In this document: positions 32,794-38,084 of the stretch, one piece after another
Layout: the number at the start of each line of letters is the position of its first letter
How positions within the stretch are numbered: position 1 is the first letter of the stretch
Program-made: the position numbers and the translations under genes
The notes under the pieces: generated by a model
Database searches by the model: none
Seen by the model: only the letters and a program-made list of their open reading frames with translations
Told to the model about the DNA's origin: nothing
Assembly: GCA_017993235.1 (NCBI GenBank)
Contig: JAGONC010000032.1
Location: 1-38,084, forward strand
Source of the DNA: Lentimicrobiaceae bacterium
GTDB lineage: Bacteria > Bacteroidota > Bacteroidia > Bacteroidales > JAGONC01
Length of the DNA stretch: 38,084 nt
Direction: 5' to 3'

Positions 32794-33753
32794 ATGGAAA
32801 GATATTTCAACAAGGGAGATAAAGCCACCAAAACAGGGTTCGGTGAAGGTGTGTTGGAGATCGGAAAACGAAATCCGGGTGTTATCGGCATTGGCGCCGA
32901 TATTACCACATCAGTCGGAATGAATCTTTTTGCCCAAGCATTTCCTGAAAGATTCGTTTCCCTGGGCATCGCTGAACAAAATTGCATCGGGGTGGCAGCC
33001 GGGCTGGCACTGGCCGGCAAATTACCGGTGTTCGCCACCTATGGTGTATTTTCGGCTCTGCGCACCACCGACCAGATACGGGTGTCGGTGTGTTACAACA
33101 ATCTCCATGTGATCATCGGCGGAGCGCATGCCGGAATTTCGGTAGGCCCTGATGGAGCTACCCATCAGGCGCTGGAGGATATTGCCATCATGCGGGTGTT
33201 GCCCAACATGACCGTCCTTTCTCCCTGCGACGCTACTCAGACCAAACTGGCTGTCATCGCAGCCGGGGAACAGGTACAGGGACCTGTGTATGTTCGCTTT
33301 GGCCGGGAACCGGTGCCCGATTTCACAGCTGAGGACATGGATTTCATTGTGGGAAAGGGACAATTGCTACACGAGGGTGTGGATCTGACCATTGTCGGAA
33401 CCGGCCACATGACCTGGGAAGCACTTCAGGCTGCCAGCATGCTGGAAGAACAGGGAATTCATGCACGCGTGATCAATCTGCACACAATAAAACCCATTGA
33501 TACAGAGATCATTATCCGTGCAGCCCGTGAGACCGGAGCAATTCTTACTGCAGAGGAACATCAGATCACCGGTGGATTGGGAGGTGCTGTGGCCGAAGTC
33601 GTTGTAAGACACCATCCGGTGCCTGTAGATTTCATCGGGATGCAGGACCGGTTTGGTGAATCGGGAAAACCGGAGGAATTAATGGAGAAATATGGACTGA
33701 AGGCACACCATATTGCCGACAGAGCGAAAAGAATGATGGATAAAAAGAGATGA
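32794..33753 (+). CDS. tktC: Transketolase, C-terminal subunit
   Basis: The 319-residue second half of the split transketolase. The pyrimidine-binding domain (about 10-170) has GIGADITTS and the catalytic Glu in LGIAEQNCIGVAAGLALAG. It continues with FATYGVFSALRTTDQIR, GGAHAGISVGPDGATHQ and ALEDIAIMRVLPNMTVLSP. The C-terminal domain (about 185-310) has the DLTIVGTGHMTWEALQAA and HTIKPID segments. With TktN it should form the full active site at the dimer interface. Its stop codon lies in the hairpin shared with truA. Confidence 0.94.
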   Translation: MERYFNKGDKATKTGFGEGVLEIGKRNPGVIGIGADITTSVGMNLFAQAFPERFVSLGIAEQNCIGVAAGLALAGKLPVFATYGVFSALRTTDQIRVSVCYNNLHVIIGGAHAGISVGPDGATHQALEDIAIMRVLPNMTVLSPCDATQTKLAVIAAGEQVQGPVYVRFGREPVPDFTAEDMDFIVGKGQLLHEGVDLTIVGTGHMTWEALQAASMLEEQGIHARVINLHTIKPIDTEIIIRAARETGAILTAEEHQITGGLGGAVAEVVVRHHPVPVDFIGMQDRFGESGKPEELMEKYGLKAHHIADRAKRMMDKKR

Positions 33754-33790
33754 CATCCCCCAACAAGAAATGTCATCCTTTTCTTTTTCA
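33749..33790. terminator. Terminator between convergent tktC and truA
   Basis: GATGACAT (33749-33756) pairs perfectly with ATGTCATC (33770-33777) across a 13-base loop and is followed by CTTTTCTTTTTC. The tktC TGA is inside the left arm. A T-rich run also follows on the minus strand, so it may work both ways. Confidence 0.6.
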
Positions 33791-34564
33791 AACAAGCCAA
33801 CTCATAAAAATATCCTCGGGATATTGGACATCCATCAGATAAAGTCCATGAGCAGGCACCGACATCCCTGCCGATGAACGATTCCGGCATTCGATGATCT
33901 GATGAAATTCAGCCAGTGTGATCTTATGCTGTCCCAGTTCCAGCATAGTACCGACAATCGCCCTTACCATATTCCGTAAAAAACGGTCTGCAGTAATGGT
34001 AAAAAGTAACAGATCACCCTCTTCCGTCCATCGGGCATCCATGATTTTACAATAGTTTGTCTTCACCTGCGTATGCAATTTGCTGAAGGATGTAAAATCA
34101 CGGTAATTCATTAATTCTGTAGCGCCGGTATTCATCACTTCAACATCCAGCCTACCGTACACGTAATGCGCAAGATCAACCAGAAACGGATCCTTACGTC
34201 GGCTGATCTGATAAACATAGGTCCGCGACACTGCGTCAAACCGGGCATGAGCATGAGGTCTAACTAAAAAAACATTTTGAACGGCGATATCTGCAGGCAA
34301 ATATCCATTCAGCTGGTAGACCAGCTTCACCCTTTGTTCCAGTGTAAGGTACCCGCTTTCGAAATGAGCATAAAACATCCTTGCATGTACTCCTGAATCT
34401 GTCCGGCCACAACCCACCAGGCGGATTTCGCTGTTGAACATCACCGAAAGTGCTGATTCCAGCGTAGCCTGAACGGAAGGTGCATTTTGTTGTATTTGCC
34501 ATCCATGGTAGTTCTTACCCGTAAATGATAGCTGAAGAAAATAACGGAAAGGGATAGATTCCAT
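33788..34564 (-). CDS. truA: tRNA pseudouridine(38-40) synthase TruA
   Basis: A 258-residue protein of the usual length. TruA isomerises U38-U40 in the anticodon arm of many tRNAs. Motifs are YFLQLSFTGKNYHGWQIQQ at the N-terminus, the catalytic Asp56 in GCGRTDSGVHA, the AVSRTYVYQI strand, and RFLRNMVRAIVGTMLELG in the C-terminal half, followed by AGMSVPAHGLYLMDV. A TAATTTTG box lies just 7 bases upstream of the ATG, implying an almost leaderless transcript if real. An alternative later start would delete conserved residues. Confidence 0.96.
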   Translation of the reverse strand: MESIPFRYFLQLSFTGKNYHGWQIQQNAPSVQATLESALSVMFNSEIRLVGCGRTDSGVHARMFYAHFESGYLTLEQRVKLVYQLNGYLPADIAVQNVFLVRPHAHARFDAVSRTYVYQISRRKDPFLVDLAHYVYGRLDVEVMNTGATELMNYRDFTSFSKLHTQVKTNYCKIMDARWTEEGDLLLFTITADRFLRNMVRAIVGTMLELGQHKITLAEFHQIIECRNRSSAGMSVPAHGLYLMDVQYPEDIFMSWLV

Positions 34565-34571
34565 GATCGGT

Positions 34572-34579
34572 CAAAATTA
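34572..34579 (-). promoter_or_regulatory. Candidate -7 box for truA
   Basis: TAATTTTG on the minus strand matches TAnnTTTG but is only 7 bases from the truA ATG. It may be a chance match in AT-rich sequence. Confidence 0.3.
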
Positions 34580-34592
34580 TAAATTATTCAGA

Positions 34593-34624
34593 TTGACCCC
34601 TTGACGCCAGAATTCTTAATTTTG
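34593..34624 (+). promoter_or_regulatory. Promoter for the histidine-rich transporter gene
   Basis: TTG (34593-34595), a 21-base spacer and TAATTTTG (34617-34624) match the Bacteroidota consensus, 37 bases upstream of the ATG at 34662. Confidence 0.55.
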
Positions 34625-34661
34625 CATAACCTATTAGGAGATATACGCAAACAGGGTTTTT

Positions 34662-35363
34662 ATGAGCAACGAAATAATGATCTTATGCGTGACGGCCCTC
34701 TCAATCGGCTTTATTCACACCCTTCTCGGTCCGGATCACTATCTGCCCTTCATTGTGCTTGCCAGGGCACGCGACTGGTCAGTGATGAAAACCGGGTTGA
34801 TCACAGCAGTTTGCGGTCTGGGTCATGTAGGAAGTTCGGTGTTGCTGGGATTGCTGGGTGTGGCACTGGGTGTGGGCATTTCCCGACTGGAAGGATTCGA
34901 GGCCTTCAGGGGCAACCTGGCCGGGTGGGCATTCATTGCTTTCGGTCTGGGGTACCTGCTGTGGGGAGTCTGGAAACTTCGGCGGAAAAAATCACATTCC
35001 CACCTTCACGTGCACGACGACGGGACGGTTCATGAGCATATGCACTTGCATTCCCCTGAACATCTTCATCAACATGGTAAGGCCACCACGCCCTGGGTCT
35101 TGTTTATCATTTTCGTGCTGGGCCCCTGTGAACCCCTGATCCCCCTGCTCATGTATCCCGCAGCAACGCACAGCATCAGCGGAATGATACTGGTTGCAGC
35201 CATTTTCTCCCTGACGACCATCCTGACCATGCTGACCGTAGTGATCCTTGCCTACTACGGGTTACAATTCATTCCGATGAAAGGAGTGGAAAGATACATG
35301 CACGTCATTGCAGGTGCAACCATCCTGATCAGCGGGGTGGGCATACAGTTCCTGGGCCTCTAG
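34662..35363 (+). CDS. Histidine-rich NicO/UreH-like integral membrane metal transporter
   Basis: A 233-residue protein with about six membrane segments. The first half has the metal-site-like HTLLGPDHYLPF (19-30, with H19, D25, H26) and GLGHVGSSVLLG (H55). Residues 112-138 form a hydrophilic loop with 11 histidines in 27 residues (SHSHLHVHDD ... HEHMHLHSPEHLHQH). The second half has FVLGPCEPLIPLL. The H(x)nD/H motifs with a histidine loop are those of nickel/cobalt NicO/RcnA and UreH-type transporters. Metal and direction of transport are inferred. Nickel would fit the hydrogenase protease at the right edge. It has its own promoter and is convergent with the CorC-like gene. Confidence 0.8.
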   Translation: MSNEIMILCVTALSIGFIHTLLGPDHYLPFIVLARARDWSVMKTGLITAVCGLGHVGSSVLLGLLGVALGVGISRLEGFEAFRGNLAGWAFIAFGLGYLLWGVWKLRRKKSHSHLHVHDDGTVHEHMHLHSPEHLHQHGKATTPWVLFIIFVLGPCEPLIPLLMYPAATHSISGMILVAAIFSLTTILTMLTVVILAYYGLQFIPMKGVERYMHVIAGATILISGVGIQFLGL

Positions 35364-35384
35364 GCCTACCGCCTACCGCCTACT
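35364..35384 (+). repeat. Three heptamer tandem repeats directly after a stop codon
   Basis: GCCTACC, GCCTACC and GCCTACT start at the base after the TAG stop of the transporter gene (35361-35363). They run into the 3' end of the convergent gene. Confidence 0.75.
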
Positions 35385-36684
35385 CGCCTCCATCATCCAA
35401 CCTGAGCCTTGTCACCATCAGCTTATCCACCCGGCTGCGGTCCATATCCATCACCTCAAAATGCAGATCTTTATACTGGAATGAATCGCCCTCACGGGGA
35501 ACTTTCCTCAGAAAGTGCATGGCGAGTCCGCCAAGTGTTGTAAATCCCTCATTTTCAATATCTTCATAGGAAAGGATTCCGAACGTGTCCATGAAATCGT
35601 CAATGCTCATTGCACCATCCACCAACCATGAACCGTCCTGACGTTCAATCACTTCCAGCTCCTGATCATCGAATTCTTCCGGTAAATCACCCAAAATGGT
35701 TTCCGTAAGGTCATGCAGGGTGATGATGCCCTCGACAGCACCATACTCGCTGACCACGACAGCAAAATTTGTTTTCTGCAGCCTGAAAAGTTCCAGGACC
35801 TTGTCCACCATCAGGTTCTCCGGTATAAATAACGGCTCTGCGGCCACCCTGGTCAGGTCGAATGGCTGCTCTTTTGCAAAAAGAGATAATATATCTTTCA
35901 CTGCCACAACTCCGATGATATCCTCGATGGTTGTTTCGCACAACAGGTACTTACTGAAATGGTGATCAGCGATCAGTTCCATCACCTCTTCCCGGGTGGC
36001 CGACCTGAGGATATAGATCACATCCGTGCGGTGGGTCATAATCTCGCTTGCCCGTTTATCCCCGAAACGGAATACATCGCGAATGCGCTGGGTTTCTTCC
36101 TTATCAATGATTCCCTGCTGAGAGCTTTGCAGAAGAAGAAACTTAAGATCCTCTTCCGTCAGCGCCCGGTCATTTTGCGGTTTGATCCTCAGTAGCCGGG
36201 TGATGGCTCTTGTGGAAACCGTCAATACCCATACGAACGGGTAGGCGATTTTGAATAAGAACGACATCAGGGGGGTCAAGCCGATGGCAATTCTCTCGGG
36301 ATTATTGAGTGCCAGCGATTTGGGAACCAGTTCGCCGATGACCAGGGAGAAAAAAGTGATCAACGCCACGACGATGATAACAGAAAGATTATGAGCTGAC
36401 TCCGGTGAAAGTGACCACTTCACAAATAGAGGAGCAACGTCATCTGCCAGCGCGACGCCTCCAAATGCACCCGATACAATGCCTACAAGGGTGATCCCTA
36501 CCTGGATCGTTGAAAGGATCTTTTCAGGTTCCTGAAGGAATTTCAGCATTTTCTCTGCCGAACGACTTCCCTTTTGGGCAATGCTTTCCAAACGCACCCG
36601 GTTTGAGGATACAAGAGCGAATTCGTACATGGCAAAAAGGCCATTGAGGAAAAAAAGAAGAAATATTATCAGGAGTTCTACCAT
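35380..36684 (-). CDS. CNNM/CorC (HlyC) family membrane protein with CBS domains
   Basis: A 434-residue protein. An N-terminal DUF21/CNNM transmembrane domain (about 1-190) has VELLIIFLLFFLNGLFAMYE, GVALADDVAPLF and VIGELVPKSLAL. Two CBS domains follow (about 205-330: IMTHRTDVIYI, KYLLCETTIEDIIGVV, FAVVVSEYGAVEGIITLHDL). The C-terminal CorC_HlyC domain lies at about 345-430 (DGSWLVDGAMSIDDFMDTF ... GGLAMHFL). The family is linked to magnesium and other divalent-cation export. The hemolysin name is historical. ATG 36684 (MVELLII) is preferred over ATG 36699. It lies 55 bases downstream of the dihydroorotate-dehydrogenase-like gene on the same strand. Confidence 0.93.
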   Translation of the reverse strand: MVELLIIFLLFFLNGLFAMYEFALVSSNRVRLESIAQKGSRSAEKMLKFLQEPEKILSTIQVGITLVGIVSGAFGGVALADDVAPLFVKWSLSPESAHNLSVIIVVALITFFSLVIGELVPKSLALNNPERIAIGLTPLMSFLFKIAYPFVWVLTVSTRAITRLLRIKPQNDRALTEEDLKFLLLQSSQQGIIDKEETQRIRDVFRFGDKRASEIMTHRTDVIYILRSATREEVMELIADHHFSKYLLCETTIEDIIGVVAVKDILSLFAKEQPFDLTRVAAEPLFIPENLMVDKVLELFRLQKTNFAVVVSEYGAVEGIITLHDLTETILGDLPEEFDDQELEVIERQDGSWLVDGAMSIDDFMDTFGILSYEDIENEGFTTLGGLAMHFLRKVPREGDSFQYKDLHFEVMDMDRSRVDKLMVTRLRLDDGGE

Positions 36685-36739
36685 CTTACGATAGGGCATT
36701 CAAAACCGTGCTGATCAGCGTTGGATGAAGATCGGCCCA

Positions 36740-37723
36740 TCATACATTCATCCCGGTATTCTTCCGCATGAATTGTATCCTTTCAAAGCTGCCTGTTTTT
36801 TCCTTTCCCTGAAGGATCTTTCCTCTGAAATGCTCAATGGTGGGATAGCGGTGTGCCTGCATCCATGCAGCCAGATCTTCGTTGATCTGTGTGATCACGT
36901 CCGGCCCGTTCCTGTAAAGTGTTGTGCAGATCTGGGCAGCCCTGGCTCCGGCCAGCAGTACCTTGATGACTCCTGCATAATCATGTATACCCGTTGATGC
37001 TGAAATATCGCATCTCACCTTGTTGGATAAAGAACCAATCCACCGAAGAGGCTCCGTGATCTCGACCGGACTGCTCAGGTAGTTGTCAAAAACAATGCTG
37101 ATGCTGTCAATATCGATGTCCGGACGGAAGAACCGGTTGAACATGACAACGCCGTCAACTCCTTCCTCATCCAGCCGTTTGATCATCCGCGGCAGGTTTG
37201 AAAAGTAGGAGCCGATTTTAACCGAAACCGGTATGGTCACCTGCGATTTGACCGCTTTGAGGATAGAAAAGTATATTTCTTCAACCTCGTTGCCGGTAAT
37301 GGTCTCATCGAACGGGAAAACGGCAATGTTGAGTTCCAGTGCATCAGCCCCCGCCTCCTGCAGTTTCCCTGCAAACCGAGGCCATCCTGTTGGAGAAATG
37401 CAGTTCACACTGGCGATGACAGGGATAGCCACCGCGTCCTTAACCTCTTTGATCAGCCGAATGTATTCATTGATACCATGCTCTTTGGAAATATCCATGA
37501 TATGCTCTGCAGCACGGGGATACCAGTAGTACATTGGATGATCATCGAGTTTTTCGGTGATATCTGCCATGATCTGCTCCTCGAAAATCGATTTCAGAAC
37601 GATAGCGCCGGCCCCCTTACGGGCATAAATCTTTATATTTTCAGCAGAACCGGTCAGTCGGGAACTGCTGACGATGATCGGAGAAGATAATGACAATCCC
37701 AGATAACTTGTTGAAAGACTCAT
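36740..37723 (-). CDS. Dihydroorotate-dehydrogenase-like flavoprotein (catalytic Cys absent)
   Basis: A 327-residue TIM-barrel protein of the class 1 dihydroorotate dehydrogenase family. It shows SLSTSYLGLSLSSPIIVSSS, ENIKIYARKGAGAIVLKS, the FMN lysine (PVSVKIGSYFSN, K169), FNRFFRPDID and a glycine-poor phosphate region near STGIHDYAGVIKVLLAGA. The loop that normally carries the active-site Cys (ELNLSCPN) reads ELNIAVFPFDE (130-140), so the base is missing. Another Cys is in SVNCISPTGW (C108). It is therefore probably not a pyrimidine-pathway enzyme. Relatives are annotated as DHOD-like. The ATG at 37723 matches family N-termini; the frame continues open to 37885 inside the next gene. It is 47 bases downstream of the hydrogenase protease gene. 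Confidence 0.85.
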   Translation of the reverse strand: MSLSTSYLGLSLSSPIIVSSSRLTGSAENIKIYARKGAGAIVLKSIFEEQIMADITEKLDDHPMYYWYPRAAEHIMDISKEHGINEYIRLIKEVKDAVAIPVIASVNCISPTGWPRFAGKLQEAGADALELNIAVFPFDETITGNEVEEIYFSILKAVKSQVTIPVSVKIGSYFSNLPRMIKRLDEEGVDGVVMFNRFFRPDIDIDSISIVFDNYLSSPVEITEPLRWIGSLSNKVRCDISASTGIHDYAGVIKVLLAGARAAQICTTLYRNGPDVITQINEDLAAWMQAHRYPTIEHFRGKILQGKEKTGSFERIQFMRKNTGMNV

Positions 37724-37770
37724 AAGTAAAACAGTTTTAAATGATTTGTTAAAAATACAACAAAATCTGA

Positions 37771-38084
37771 TTACATTATCAGCTTTTCCAGTGAAATAGG
37801 ATCCGTCAGATGGTCCTTTAGAAAGGTAAGTGCCTTTTGAAGGTTTTGTCCTGCCCTGGGTGTGATCCCTTCGGTGAACTCCCATTCATATCCCCGTATA
37901 TGCAGCATATAAACGACGGGTTCCTTCTGATATAGTTTTTGACATAGATCCAGGATGAAAGAAGCTGAAACAGCGTGCATAGTGAATTCGATGGATGCAC
38001 CTGATGGATCAACGCGCGTTAGTTTAAAATCTTCAATATCTTCTTCAATGGATGCATCAACCAATATCACGATTTCCTTATCTG
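37771..38084 (-). CDS. [NiFe]-hydrogenase maturation protease (M52 family), C-terminal part, cut by window edge
   Basis: The frame is open to the right edge, so the gene is 5' truncated. A GTG at 38070 is probably not the start because in-frame residues DKEI precede it. The visible 104 residues show DKEIVILVDASIEED, where the Asp of VDA matches a nickel-ligand Asp of HycI/HybD, and EFTMHAVSASFILDL, whose His matches the third ligand. PVVYMLHIRGYEWEFTEGIT then matches the pattern of this family, followed by the C-terminal helix QNLQKALTFL. The enzyme would clip the C-terminus of the hydrogenase large subunit after nickel insertion. The hydrogenase genes should lie just beyond the window. Confidence 0.82.
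   Translation of the reverse strand, partial: DKEIVILVDASIEEDIEDFKLTRVDPSGASIEFTMHAVSASFILDLCQKLYQKEPVVYMLHIRGYEWEFTEGITPRAGQNLQKALTFLKDHLTDPISLEKLIM

Noticed and set aside
37723..37885. Longer N-terminus for the dihydroorotate-dehydrogenase-like protein
   Set aside because: The extra 54 residues are low in similarity to any family start and overlap the coding 3' end of the hydrogenase protease gene.
1..38084. tRNA or rRNA genes, insertion sequences, prophage genes, attachment sites
   Set aside because: No cloverleaf-type sequence, transposase, integrase or phage motif was seen on either strand by reading. A dedicated RNA search was not possible.

Overview
The window is a gene-dense chromosomal segment of roughly 49% G+C (estimated by eye) from a member of the Bacteroidota, most likely an uncultured or environmental Bacteroidales-type lineage. 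Four things point there. (1) A moxR-DUF58-batA-batE operon in the order typical of the phylum. (2) Phylum-typical families: DUF3078, DUF4293, CCC-motif membrane protein, THX-type ribosomal peptide, long-linker Rho, and HU proteins starting MNKAELI. (3) Bacteroidota-type promoters of the TTG-N19..21-TAnnTTTG form in front of many genes. (4) Near absence of Shine-Dalgarno sequences. A [NiFe]-hydrogenase maturation protease cut by the right edge suggests hydrogen metabolism and an anaerobic or microaerobic life. That habitat is inference. No tRNA, rRNA, CRISPR array, prophage or insertion sequence was seen.

Layout. 1-5.1 kb: end of an unknown 4-TM protein, YqgE, a THX protein with a long charged tail, a TrmH-type tRNA methyltransferase, a first HU gene, a TPR membrane protein, fmt and a second HU gene. 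5.1-9.1 kb: minus-strand cluster rlmD-recQ-mpg (RNA modification and DNA repair). 9.1-11.4 kb: DUF2752 and CCC-motif small membrane proteins, then bifunctional nnr. 11.4-14.3 kb: parE and a secreted CAP-SPOR protein, both minus. 14.4-23.1 kb: the complete Bat operon (MoxR ATPase, DUF58, a BatD-like membrane protein, BatA, BatB, BatC, BatD, BatE). 23.2-28 kb: DUF3078 beta-barrel-like protein, DUF4293 protein, rho, mpl. 28-31.2 kb: S9 peptidase, Tag, MsrB. 31.3-34.6 kb: DUF456, split transketolase, truA. 34.6-38.1 kb: histidine-rich NicO/UreH-like transporter, CNNM/CorC-like protein, dihydroorotate-dehydrogenase-like protein, hydrogenase maturation protease (partial).

The clearest working unit is the Bat operon: a MoxR AAA+ ATPase and a soluble von Willebrand domain protein (DUF58), two membrane-anchored MIDAS proteins (BatA/B), TPR proteins (BatC/E) and large exported/membrane proteins (BatD and a BatD-like one). 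Together they probably form an envelope chaperone or assembly system linked to stress and oxygen tolerance. Other genes with an oxidative or damage theme are MsrB, two unrelated 3-methyladenine glycosylases (Mpg, Tag), RecQ and Nnr.

Non-coding structure. No gap over 300 bases lacks a gene. Two recurring patterns stand out. Short tandem repeats of unrelated sequence begin directly behind stop codons (after batD, the S9 peptidase, tktN and the NicO-like gene). Hairpins overlie the stop codons of convergent gene pairs (HU2/mpg, DUF3078/DUF4293, rho/mpl, tktC/truA). A double-hairpin element sits between the two transketolase halves. I see no obviously new multi-gene defence or biosynthetic system. 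The more unusual items are the THX tail fusion, the CAP-SPOR fusion, the altered base-recognition residue in Tag, and the catalytic-Cys-less dihydroorotate-dehydrogenase-like protein next to the hydrogenase protease.
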